From CADEED01 sp035525785 (GTDB lineage: Bacteria; Pseudomonadota; Gammaproteobacteria; Steroidobacterales; Steroidobacteraceae): a stretch of DNA of 64,000 bases. The notes beneath the pieces were generated by a model. That model had not been told where the DNA came from, made no database searches, and was given only the letters and a program-made list of their open reading frames with translations. Below, piece after piece: positions 20,699 to 28,195 of this stretch (position 1 is the stretch's first letter; each line of letters opens with the position of its first letter). The position numbers were made by a program, and so were the translations under genes. The stretch is from positions 23,519 to 87,518 of the forward strand of contig DATLDQ010000001.1 of NCBI GenBank assembly GCA_035525785.1, given 5' to 3'.

Positions 20699-22012
20699 TC
20701 AGGTTTCGCGCATGGCGCGATTGGTGAATGCCGTGATTGGGCTCACCAGGTACTCGAACAGGGTGCGATCGGAGGTGGTGACGAACAGCTCGGCCGGCAT
20801 GCCCGCCTTGAGCTGGATCTCCGGGTGGTGCTCGAGCGCGGCGGCGTCCACCTCCACCGTGGCCGCGAACCAGGACTCGCCGGTTTCCGCGTTGGTGACG
20901 CGGTCCGGCGAGACGAACGTGACGCGACCCGCGAGCATGGGCGTCGAGCGCGCGTCATAGGCTGCTAGCCGCACCTTCGCGAGCGAATTGGCGTGCACGT
21001 GGCTGATGTCCTGAGGGCGGATGCGGGCCTCGACCACGAGCATCTCGTTGCTCGGCACGACGTCGAGAATCGGCGCGCCGGCCGCGAGCACCTCGCCCGG
21101 CGCGGTGACACGCAATCCCATCACCACGCCGTCGACGGGTGAGCGGATGGACAGGCGATCCACCTGGTCCTTGGACGGGCGCAGACGCTCCTCGATCTCG
21201 CGCAGCCGGCCGGAGGACAGCTTGAGCTCCTCGGTCGCCGCCTGCTGATAGCGATTGCGCGCGTCCGCCATGCGCGCCTGCAGTTCGGCGGATCGCTGTC
21301 GCGCCAGCGCCTGCTCGCCACGCGCCTCGCCGAGGCGGCTGCGGCCTTCGGCGTCGGCGCGTTGCAGCGGCAGCAGCCTCGCGCGAGCGATGTAGCCGTC
21401 GGCAACGAGCTTTTCGTTCAGCTTCAGTTCCTCGCCCGCGAGCCTGCTGGACTCGCGCAGCGATTCGATCTGCCCCTCGAGCGCCGAAGTCTGCGCAGCG
21501 GCGGCGCCCATCTGTAGCTGCAGCGCCGAGAGCTGCTCGTCGAGCGTCCGCCGGCGCGCGGTGAATTGCGCGCGTTCACGCGCGAGGTGCCCGGCGGCGC
21601 GCGATTCGGCGGCCAACGCCGGGTCGACGCTGAAATCCTTCGCCAGCGTGGTCTCGGCGTTCACGCGCGCATTGCGCACCCGCTCAGCGCACAACTGGTC
21701 TTCGAGCAGCGACAGCTCGGCATCGCTGCGCACGTCGTCGACGATCAGGAGCACATCGCCGACGCGCACCTTCTGACCGTTGCGCACCTTGATCTCGCGC
21801 ACGATGCCGCCTTCGCGGTGCTGGACGGTCTTGCGTTCGAGCTCCACCTTGATGCGCGCGCCGGCGATGACGGCGCCGGATATCGGTGCCAGCGAAGCCC
21901 ACAGCATGATGAGCGCGGTGACGCTGACCAGCGGCAGCCACACGGTGCCGCGATTCTTCATGCGCTCCGCCGGCGCCTCCAGCAGGCTGGTGAAACTGGC
22001 GTTGGCGTTCAT
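20699..22012 (-). CDS. HlyD-family membrane fusion protein (type I secretion adaptor)
   Basis: 437 residues. There is a short cytosolic N-terminus and one transmembrane helix at about residues 22-42 (VWLPLVSVTALIMLWASLA). A lipoyl/barrel half-motif follows (GAVIAGARIKVELERKTVQH), then a long coiled-coil hairpin at about 100-290. The matching half (DRLSIRSPVDGVVMGL) and a beta-barrel C-terminus complete it. It should bridge the inner-membrane ABC protein and a TolC-type outer-membrane channel. No tolC homologue lies in the window, so a housekeeping TolC is presumably used. The ATG at 22012 overlaps the ABC gene's stop in ATGA. Confidence 0.93.
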   Translation of the reverse strand: MNANASFTSLLEAPAERMKNRGTVWLPLVSVTALIMLWASLAPISGAVIAGARIKVELERKTVQHREGGIVREIKVRNGQKVRVGDVLLIVDDVRSDAELSLLEDQLCAERVRNARVNAETTLAKDFSVDPALAAESRAAGHLARERAQFTARRRTLDEQLSALQLQMGAAAAQTSALEGQIESLRESSRLAGEELKLNEKLVADGYIARARLLPLQRADAEGRSRLGEARGEQALARQRSAELQARMADARNRYQQAATEELKLSSGRLREIEERLRPSKDQVDRLSIRSPVDGVVMGLRVTAPGEVLAAGAPILDVVPSNEMLVVEARIRPQDISHVHANSLAKVRLAAYDARSTPMLAGRVTFVSPDRVTNAETGESWFAATVEVDAAALEHHPEIQLKAGMPAELFVTTSDRTLFEYLVSPITAFTNRAMRET

Positions 22013-23727
22013 GCCGACACCTGCGTGGGCGCGGTGAACGGAACGACCTTGCTGCCATCGTTCATTGCCTGGCCCAGCTTGCCGAGCACGAGGCTCGAAG
22101 GGCCGAAGGCTTCGAGCTTGCCGTTGCGCAAGATGGCGATGCGATCGAGCTGCGAGATCAGGCGGCGCCGGTGACTCACCACCACCACGGTGATGCCGCG
22201 CGCCTTGAGTGTCGCCAGCGCGGCGGCCAGCGCGTCGTCGCCCTCCTCGTCCAGGTTGGCGTTGGGCTCGTCGAGCACCAGCAGCCGCGGTTCACCATAG
22301 AGTGCGCGCGCGAGCGCAATGCGTTGCCGCTGTCCGCCCGACAGCAAGCAGCCGCCTTCTCCGATCTCGGTGTCGTAGCCTTCGGACAGCCGCAAGATCA
22401 GCTCATGCGCCTGCGCGAGCTGCGCGGCGCGGATCACGGCTTCCGGGTCCGGCTCCTGCAGGCGCGCGATGTTGGCTGCGACGCTGCCCGCGAACAGTTC
22501 GACGTTCTGAGGCAGATAGCCGATGGCGCGGCCCAACTGCTCGCGATCCCAGCGGGCGATGTCGGAGCCATCGAGCCGCACCGTTCCGCTTTGCGCCGTG
22601 CGCACGCCGAGCAGCAAGCGCAGCAGCGTGGTTTTGCCCGCGGCGCTGGGCCCCACGATGCCGAGACTTTCGCCGGGGAAGACCGTGAAGCACAGGTTGC
22701 GCAGCAGCGGCGCGCCTTGGGCGACACCCTGCGGCGCGAACGCGAAGCTCAGGCGCTCGACTTCGAGCCTGCCCATGGGCGCGGGCAGCGAGAGGCGCTG
22801 CGGACGATCTCGCAGCTTGCGCTCTGCGAGGCGGCCCCAGGCGCCGCGCGCCTCGATCATCGATTTCCAGCCGCCAATCAGCAGCTCGACGGGCTGCAAC
22901 GCACGGCCGAGCAGGATGGTCGCCGCGATCATGATGCCGGGTGAAGCCTGCCGGCCGATGACCAGCCAGGCGCCGAAGCCGAGCGCGATCACCTGCAGCA
23001 GCTGGCGGGCGACTCGTGCCAGCGCACCAAGCCGAGCGCTCGCCGCGGCGAGCGATTCCTGAGTGCGATGTTGTTCGTCGCAACGCCCCTGCCACTGGGC
23101 GACGGCCGCGCCGGTCATACCCATGGCGACCACCACTTCCGAATTGCGCAGCAGCGCCTCGGCGTGCCGCTGCGTGGCGCGGCCCGTATCGATGGCGCGC
23201 TCGGCATGGCGGCGCGTGGCGTATTCGGTGAACATGCCCAGCCCGAAGAGCGCCAGCGCGCCCGTGAGCGCGATGCCGCCGAGCAACGGGTGCATGGCGG
23301 CGATGGTCAGTAGATAGAGTGGCACCCAGGGCGCATCGAACAACGCCACGACCCCGGGACCCGCGAGCAGCCGCCGCAGTTGCGCGACGTCGCGCAGCGC
23401 GTCGCCACGCTCCGGATCCGGCCGGCCGGCGGCGCGCTGGTCGAGTTGCGAGGCCAGCGCCTCGGGAGCGAGGCAGCTCTCCAGCCGCCGGCCCGCGGCG
23501 GCCAGCGCGCGCGAGCGCGCGGCGTCCATGCAGTAGGCGAGCGCCAGCAGCGCGCCGACGGGGATGGCCAGCATCACCAGCGTCTCGATGCTGCCGCTTG
23601 CGAACACGCGATCGAATACCTGCAGCATGTACAGGGCGGGCGCGAGCAGCGCGAGATTCAGCAGGAGACTCGCCACCGCGGCGAGCTTGATGAATGGACG
23701 GATCTGTCGCGCCAGGAGCCAGTGCAT
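22009..23727 (-). CDS. Type I secretion ABC exporter, PrtD-like
   Basis: 572 residues from ATG 23727, which has an AAGGGG site six bases upstream; a GTG at 23772 is in frame but lacks one. Residues ~10-300 are the six-helix transmembrane domain without a C39 peptidase-like domain, as in the PrtD/LapB-unrelated protease-exporter branch. The nucleotide-binding domain has Walker A GPSAAGKTT near residue 360, LSGGQRQRIALARAL near 462, LVLDEPNANLDEEG, and a switch His in VVSHRRR. The dimer powers export of the RTX protein encoded two genes downstream. It is the first gene of the three-gene operon. Confidence 0.92.
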   Translation of the reverse strand: MHWLLARQIRPFIKLAAVASLLLNLALLAPALYMLQVFDRVFASGSIETLVMLAIPVGALLALAYCMDAARSRALAAAGRRLESCLAPEALASQLDQRAAGRPDPERGDALRDVAQLRRLLAGPGVVALFDAPWVPLYLLTIAAMHPLLGGIALTGALALFGLGMFTEYATRRHAERAIDTGRATQRHAEALLRNSEVVVAMGMTGAAVAQWQGRCDEQHRTQESLAAASARLGALARVARQLLQVIALGFGAWLVIGRQASPGIMIAATILLGRALQPVELLIGGWKSMIEARGAWGRLAERKLRDRPQRLSLPAPMGRLEVERLSFAFAPQGVAQGAPLLRNLCFTVFPGESLGIVGPSAAGKTTLLRLLLGVRTAQSGTVRLDGSDIARWDREQLGRAIGYLPQNVELFAGSVAANIARLQEPDPEAVIRAAQLAQAHELILRLSEGYDTEIGEGGCLLSGGQRQRIALARALYGEPRLLVLDEPNANLDEEGDDALAAALATLKARGITVVVVSHRRRLISQLDRIAILRNGKLEAFGPSSLVLGKLGQAMNDGSKVVPFTAPTQVSA

Positions 23728-23915
23728 GTATTCCCCTTCAGCACGCTGCGATGCGTGCAGCAGTTGAGTCACGGGGAATACGCGCGCGGTTTCACATCAT
23801 GCGGCGCGCATGAGCGATTTCTTTCTCGAGGAACGGGGAACCGAAGTAGTTTGGCAGGATACGGCGCCGGGCGCATGCTGCGCCTGGCCCGTGGAGAAGC
23901 GCGAACCCCGGTCGC

Positions 23916-24263
23916 TTACTTCTTGGGGCCCGGCTCGCTGCCCGAAGGCTGGTACAGCGACATCGGGAACTGCGCGACGTTGTTGCCGCTCTCGAGCGCG
24001 CTGATCTTGCTGACGCCCTGCTTCTTCACTTCGTCGATGCGCAGGATGCTGTGCATGGGCAGCATGGTGCACTTGACCCCGGTGAACTCGGACTTGATGC
24101 GTTCCTCGCCCGGGTCGAGGACCACGGTGGAGCGTTCCCCGAAGACGAGCTCTTCGACTTCGATGAACCCGAACAAGCGACCCTGGCCCACTTTGCGGGC
24201 GTAGATCTCGTAAACCTTGCCCTGGTTCACGAACATAATCTTGAAAATGTGACTGGATGCCAT
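23916..24263 (-). CDS. DUF1820 family protein
   Basis: 115 residues beginning MASSHIFKIMFVNQGKVYEIYA, as in the gammaproteobacterial DUF1820 family. LFGFIEVEELVFGERSTVV and MLPMHSILRIDEV are also characteristic. No function has been established for the family. It is small, probably a beta-rich cytosolic protein, with no signal peptide. The ATG at 24263 is chosen by family comparison; an ATG at 24299 would add 12 residues. It is divergent from the FHA gene with about 80 bases between the chosen starts. Confidence 0.88.
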   Translation of the reverse strand: MASSHIFKIMFVNQGKVYEIYARKVGQGRLFGFIEVEELVFGERSTVVLDPGEERIKSEFTGVKCTMLPMHSILRIDEVKKQGVSKISALESGNNVAQFPMSLYQPSGSEPGPKK

Positions 24264-24341
24264 CGATGGGAGTAGGGGTGCATTAACCTGCCCCTTCATA
24301 CACGTATGGACAGCGGGAAGCTAGGGTCCAGAGGGCAGTCA

Positions 24342-25670
24342 ATGGCGCTCAGGTTGCGCGTCATCAGTGAACATCGCCACCGGTTGGGCGACAAGAGCAC
24401 TTTCGTATTTGGAGTCTCGGGCGGAAGCATTGGACGCTCGGCCGAGAACGACTGGGTGTTGCCCGACGACATGCGCTATGTCTCCGGACGCCATGCGCGC
24501 ATCGTGTTCCACAAGGGTCGCTACCTGCTGCAGGACACCAGCAGCAACGGCACGTTCATCAACGACAACGACCGTCCTCTCGGCGGCCAGAATCCGCACG
24601 AGCTCAGGTCCGGCGATGTCATCCGCATCGGCGAGTACCACGTCCAGGTGCAGATCGATTCGGCGACCGAGTTCACGCTGGACGACAGCGCCCTGTACGC
24701 CACCGGTTCCACCAGCACGCGCCGCAAGCGCGTGCCGCCGCCCAAGGACCTGGGCGCTTCATTGCGTCTCGAGAACCTGCTCGAGGCCAGCAACGACCTC
24801 TCGAGCGATGAACTCAAGCCCGTGAATGCCTTCGGCCAGGCCGTGTCTTCGCGCACGCGCGCGCTGATGCAGACACAGGATGTACCACGCGAGCCTGCGA
24901 CCAACCCCGAGCTCGACGTGGATTCCGAAGCCGTGGCCCGCCGCATCGCGCGGCTGGCGCGCGGAGCGGAGAAGACCCAGCGCGAGAAGGCGTCGCAACT
25001 TCCCCCACCCGCCCCCGGGCCCGTGGCCCCGCCGCCTCCTGTGTTCGAGCCGTCCGTCGCGGCGAGCCCACCGCCGAACAATACTCCGGGCCTGCAGGCT
25101 TTTTGTCGCGGCGCGGGCATCGGGCTCGAAACGCTCCCGGTCGATGCGCATGCCCGCATGCTGCACCTGGCCGGGCAACTGCTGCGCGAATCGCTGCTCG
25201 GTCTCAAGGAAAGCAATCGCAGCCAGCAGTCGCAGCGGAACAAGTTGCGTGTGACCTACGAGAAAGCGCCGGGGGACCTGCTCCCTTCGCTGGATCGTCA
25301 CAGCGTCGAAGAGCTCATCCAGGAACTGCTGAAGGCGCACGACAGCCGCCGCTTCGATGCCGTGCAGTGGCTGCGCGAATCGTTCGCCGGCTCACGCACC
25401 CACGAAGAAGCGACGCTTCAGGCCATGCGCGCCGCGTTCGTCGACTTCGTGGGGCGCCTGGATCCGCGCGATCTCGCGACCCGCTTCGAGCGCAGCGCCC
25501 GGCGCAAGACCATGGGCAACTGGGAACTGTACGGCGACTTCTACCGCAGCCTGTGCGAAATGCAGCCAGGCGCCTTGCCGCACATTTTCGTCGAGACGTT
25601 CGCGCACAATTACGAGACTGCCGCGCGCGAAGCCGAGGGCGGTTCTTCGCAGTCGTCTGACGCCGCCTGA
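24342..25670 (+). CDS. FHA-domain protein resembling type VI secretion TagH
   Basis: 442 residues from ATG 24342, which has a GAGGG site seven bases upstream; ATG 24306 would add 12 residues. An FHA phosphothreonine-binding domain covers about residues 25-100 (GGSIGRSAENDWVLPD, SGRHARI, DTSSNGTFIND). A Pro-rich linker follows (residues ~215-250). The C-terminal ~180 residues (LHLAGQLLRESLLGLKESNR, KLRVTYEKAPGDLL, NWELYGDFYRSLCE) match the C-terminal region of T6SS TagH/VI_FHA proteins. In T6SS this protein links phosphorylation by PpkA to assembly. No other T6SS gene lies within the window. Confidence 0.8.
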   Translation: MALRLRVISEHRHRLGDKSTFVFGVSGGSIGRSAENDWVLPDDMRYVSGRHARIVFHKGRYLLQDTSSNGTFINDNDRPLGGQNPHELRSGDVIRIGEYHVQVQIDSATEFTLDDSALYATGSTSTRRKRVPPPKDLGASLRLENLLEASNDLSSDELKPVNAFGQAVSSRTRALMQTQDVPREPATNPELDVDSEAVARRIARLARGAEKTQREKASQLPPPAPGPVAPPPPVFEPSVAASPPPNNTPGLQAFCRGAGIGLETLPVDAHARMLHLAGQLLRESLLGLKESNRSQQSQRNKLRVTYEKAPGDLLPSLDRHSVEELIQELLKAHDSRRFDAVQWLRESFAGSRTHEEATLQAMRAAFVDFVGRLDPRDLATRFERSARRKTMGNWELYGDFYRSLCEMQPGALPHIFVETFAHNYETAAREAEGGSSQSSDAA

Positions 25671-25674
25671 TCGG

Positions 25675-25702
25675 GCGGTCGCCGCGCCCTCGCGGCGACC
25701 GC
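25675..25702. terminator. Bidirectional hairpin between convergent genes
   Basis: A perfect 12-base stem (GCGGTCGCCGCG with its complement) around loop CCCT starts five bases after the FHA gene stop. It lies just before the end of the convergent acidic-protein gene. T-runs are weak on both sides, so it may be a stabiliser or a Rho-assisted terminator. Confidence 0.5.
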
Positions 25703-25710
25703 CTTCGGCT

Positions 25711-25974
25711 TCACGGCAAACCCGCGTCCTTGTCTTCTTCCTCGTCGACCTCATCGGTCTCGTCGTCGTCGGTGTCGTCGGTGTCGTCGTCCTGGTCCGC
25801 GTCTTCGTCCTCCAGCTGCTCGTCCTGGCCCTGGGCCTGCTGCTCGCCCTCGTTGCCCTGCTGGCTCGCGCGGGTGATGTCCGCTTCCTGGGCCTCGTCG
25901 TCATCGGGCGAGAAGGTTCCGGGATTGCTGCCCCCTTTCTTCTCGCGCGTGTGCTGTGCCTGTTCCCGTTCCAT
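25711..25974 (-). CDS. Small highly acidic protein of unknown function
   Basis: 87 residues from ATG 25974, which follows a strong AAGGAGAG site at seven bases. The N-terminal third is mixed (MEREQAQHTREKKGGSNPG) and the C-terminal half is nearly all Asp and Glu with a few Gln and Thr. There is no signal peptide and no cysteine. The gene is G-C rich but its composition, and hence the coding, is low-complexity. The strong ribosome site supports it as real. The EKKGG segment faintly recalls KGG-type stress proteins, but this is not enough for a family call. It is divergent from the DGPF gene. Confidence 0.6.
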   Translation of the reverse strand: MEREQAQHTREKKGGSNPGTFSPDDDEAQEADITRASQQGNEGEQQAQGQDEQLEDEDADQDDDTDDTDDDETDEVDEEEDKDAGLP

Positions 25975-26141
25975 GTGACTCTCCTTGGGTGTTCGTCGAT
26001 CCGTCGCGGACACGCTAGCAACCGCGCATGCGGCGGCTTAAGTTGCGGCCGACCGTGGATGCGCATAGTCGAAGGCCGACAGTCCGTGGGACGCGTCGAA
26101 ACGGGCTCGCGCCATTCGTATAGGGGCAGGAGGCAATCATC

Positions 26142-26492
26142 ATGAAACAGTATCTGCTCAGCGTTTGTTACCCCGCCGGCGGGACGCCGCCCCCAACCGA
26201 TGCCCTGCAGCGGATCATGCGCGACGTGCATGCCATCCAACGCGACATGCAGTCGGCCGGCGCGTGGGTGTTCAGCGGCGGTCTGCATCCTGCCAACACG
26301 GCCACGGTGCTTCGCCAGCAGGCCGGCGGCATCGTCACCACCGATGGACCCTTCATCGAGAGCAAGGAACAGATTGGCGGCATCACCATCCTCAAGGCGC
26401 CCGATCTCGACGCGGCTCTCGACTGGGGGCGCAAGCTCGCGCGGGCCATCGGTGTGCCCATCGAGGTCCGTCCCTTCATGGAAGACCATTGA
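26142..26492 (+). CDS. YciI/DGPF-domain protein
   Basis: 116 residues with an AGGAGG site just upstream. The TTDGPFIESKEQIGGITIL segment is the family's name-giving DGPF motif and the fold is a ferredoxin-like dimer. Function is unproven in general. Genes of this type accompany ECF42 sigma factors. Here the stop codon overlaps the sigma factor's TTG start (TTGA, 26489-26492), so the two are co-translated and probably act together. Confidence 0.9.
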   Translation: MKQYLLSVCYPAGGTPPPTDALQRIMRDVHAIQRDMQSAGAWVFSGGLHPANTATVLRQQAGGIVTTDGPFIESKEQIGGITILKAPDLDAALDWGRKLARAIGVPIEVRPFMEDH

Positions 26493-27688
26493 CGGAAAGC
26501 ATAGAGCAGGTATTTCGCCGCGAGTACGGCCGAGCCGTGGCCGTACTCGTGCGCCAGCTCGGCGACATTTCGCTGGCCGAGGAGGCCGTGCAGGACGCCT
26601 TCGCGACCGCCGTGGAGCGCTGGCCCGTGAGCGGCGTTCCACCCTCACCCGCTGGCTGGATCATCGTCACCGCGCGCAACCGCGCCATCGACCGGTTGCG
26701 GCGCGAAGCGACGCGCGATGAGCGCCAGCAGGCCGCCATGGAAATGCTGGAAAGCGTGACCGAGCAGGAACACGAAGTACCCGACGAGAGGCTGCGGCTG
26801 ATCTTCACGTGCTGTCATCCGGCCCTGTCGGTCGAAAGCCAGCTCGCGCTCACGCTGCGCCTGCTGGCGGGACTCACGACCGCCGAAATCGCACGCGCCT
26901 TCCTCGTGCCCGAGCCGACCATGGCCCAACGCATCTCGCGCGCGAAGGCGAAGATCCACGCGACGGGCATTCCCTATCGCGTGCCCGACGCCGCCGAGCT
27001 GCCGCTGCGACTGGGCAGCGTACTTGCCGCGGTCTATCTCATTTTCAACGAGGGCTACAGCGCGACGTCGGGTGAGGAGTTGCAGCGCGGCGAGCTCATC
27101 GACGAAGCGCTGCGCCTCGGACGGCTCTTGCGCGACCTGCTGCCCGACGACGAGGAAGTCGCAGGGCTCCTGGCGCTGATGCTGCTCACGGATGCCCGCC
27201 GCGACGCGCGCAGCGACGCCGACGGCGCCTTCGTGCGGCTCGCCGACCAGGACCGCAAACGCTGGGACCGTGCGCGCATCGATGAAGGTCAGGCGCTGGT
27301 TCGCGCCTGCCTCGCCCGCAATCGCCCCGGGCCCTACCAGCTGCAGGCCGCGATCAATGCGGTGCACAGCGACGCGCGCGAGGCGCGGGATACGGACTGG
27401 CGGCAGATACTGGCGCTTTACGACCAATTGATGGCGTTGACGCCGAATCCGGTGGTCGCGCTCAATCGCGCGGTGGCCGTCGCGGAACTCGAAGGGCCGG
27501 TTAAGGCACTGATGCTGGTGGACGAGCTGCAATTGCAGCGGTACCACCTGTGGCATGCAGTGCGGGCGGAGCTCCTGGCGCGAGCAGGTAGATTGGCGGA
27601 GTCGGAATCAGCCTACAAAGCCGCGCTAACTCTTTGTGAGAACGGGAGGGAGCGCGAATACATCGAGAAGAAGTTAAGAACCAAGTGA
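26489..27688 (+). CDS. ECF sigma factor, ECF42-like, with C-terminal TPR-like domain
   Basis: 399 residues from TTG 26489, which overlaps the DGPF stop. Sigma region 2 is at the N-terminus (REYGRAVAVLVRQLGDISLAEEAVQDAF). Region 4 is at about 105-165 (ALTLRLLAGLTTAEIARAFLVPEPTMAQRISRAK as two adjoining helices). The C-terminal ~220 residues are helical and TPR-like (FNEGYSATSGEEL, LALYDQLMALTPNPVVALNR), the diagnostic extension of ECF42. There is no adjacent anti-sigma gene. In this family control is thought to act through the extension. An upstream in-frame extension overlaps the DGPF gene and is not sigma-like. Confidence 0.9.
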   Translation: MTESIEQVFRREYGRAVAVLVRQLGDISLAEEAVQDAFATAVERWPVSGVPPSPAGWIIVTARNRAIDRLRREATRDERQQAAMEMLESVTEQEHEVPDERLRLIFTCCHPALSVESQLALTLRLLAGLTTAEIARAFLVPEPTMAQRISRAKAKIHATGIPYRVPDAAELPLRLGSVLAAVYLIFNEGYSATSGEELQRGELIDEALRLGRLLRDLLPDDEEVAGLLALMLLTDARRDARSDADGAFVRLADQDRKRWDRARIDEGQALVRACLARNRPGPYQLQAAINAVHSDAREARDTDWRQILALYDQLMALTPNPVVALNRAVAVAELEGPVKALMLVDELQLQRYHLWHAVRAELLARAGRLAESESAYKAALTLCENGREREYIEKKLRTK

Positions 27689-28016
27689 GACGCGAGTCGC
27701 GGGAAGAGGTGTCCACCGTGAATGTTGAAAGCTGACGAACGAGTCGCGGAATGGGGACGCGGGGTCGACAGGCTAACGAGCGCCGGGTGAAGCTGAAACG
27801 AACGGCGCGTGGAGAGCCAGTGGAAAACAGATCCAAGCTAGCAGTGGGCCACGAGGGTGAGATTGCTCGCGACCGGGGACGGCCGCTCGTCCCTCGTGAA
27901 CTCGGGACAAGATTCGCGGGAGCGAGTGTGTCCGGGTTTGCTCTGCAAACCCGTCGAACTCGCTTGTCCATGCACGTGAGTTCAAATCTCACCCGCGATG
28001 TGGGTGGGAATAGAAA
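27689..28016. other. Non-coding, strongly structured stretch with tRNA-like fragments
   Basis: This 328-base gap between the sigma factor and tRNA-Ser has no convincing gene. Open frames across it give the phrase GEIRTHVPEL and similar, the usual artefact of reading tRNA arms. It holds an 8-base stem at 27850-27857/27891-27898, a tRNA-like fold at 27914-27998, and a 23-base near-copy of the neighbouring tRNA T-arm in opposite orientation (27972-27994). Confidence 0.6.
27914..27998 (+). ncRNA. tRNA-like structured element without a D arm (candidate)
   Basis: The ends pair as an acceptor-like stem (TCGCGG 27914-27919 with CCGCGA 27993-27998). Next comes a long arm: AGCGAGT 27921-27927 with ACTCGCT 27958-27964, then a 9-base stem CGGGTTTGC/GCAAACCCG capped by TCT. 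Directly before the 3' acceptor strand is a standard T arm, GTGAG-TTCAAAT-CTCAC (27976-27992). No D arm, no legal anticodon loop and no CCA are present. It may be a decayed tRNA, a tRNA-mimicking RNA, or part of a terminator. Nothing shows that it is expressed. Confidence 0.35.
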
Positions 28017-28109
28017 TGGCGGAGAGGGTGAGATTCGAACTCACGTGCCGGAATTACCCGACCATCCGATTTCGAGTCGGCGCCGTTATGACCGCTTCGG
28101 TACCTCTCC
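28017..28109 (-). tRNA. tRNA-Ser, anticodon CGA
   Basis: Class II cloverleaf of 90 bases plus encoded CCA. The acceptor stem GGAGAGG pairs with CCTCTCC, discriminator G, then CCA at 28017-28019. The anticodon loop CTCGAAA gives CGA, reading UCG. A long variable arm and a T arm with loop TTCGAAT follow. It is convergent to the sigma factor and divergent from the lytic transglycosylase. UCG should be a frequent serine codon in this high-GC genome. Confidence 0.95.
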
Positions 28110-28167
28110 GCGCGAGAACCTTCGAAACGACACCTGGAAAACTAGGGCCGTCCCACGCGGGGCGCGT

Positions 28168-28195
28168 ATTCTAGCCGAGCGATGACCAAAGCCAA
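28168..28195 (-). promoter_or_regulatory. Possible promoter for tRNA-Ser
   Basis: On the minus strand TTGGCT (28190-28195) and TAGAAT (28168-28173) are 16 bases apart. A GCGCCCC discriminator-like stretch follows the -10, as in stringently controlled stable-RNA promoters. The -35 match is poor and the start point would lie about 50 bases before the tRNA. It overlaps the first codons of the divergent gene. Confidence 0.3.

Noticed and set aside
27933..27953. Anticodon arm of a tRNA-Cys (GCA) in the structured stretch
   Set aside because: If GCA is placed as anticodon, the five-base stem cannot form; the sequence instead pairs as a 9-base stem with a three-base loop.
27501..28185. Two open frames across the sigma factor/tRNA gap (minus 27501-27992, plus 27751-28185)
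   Set aside because: They read through tRNA arms and give the well-known artefact phrases MRFELT and GEIRTHVPEL. One also runs into the sigma factor gene.
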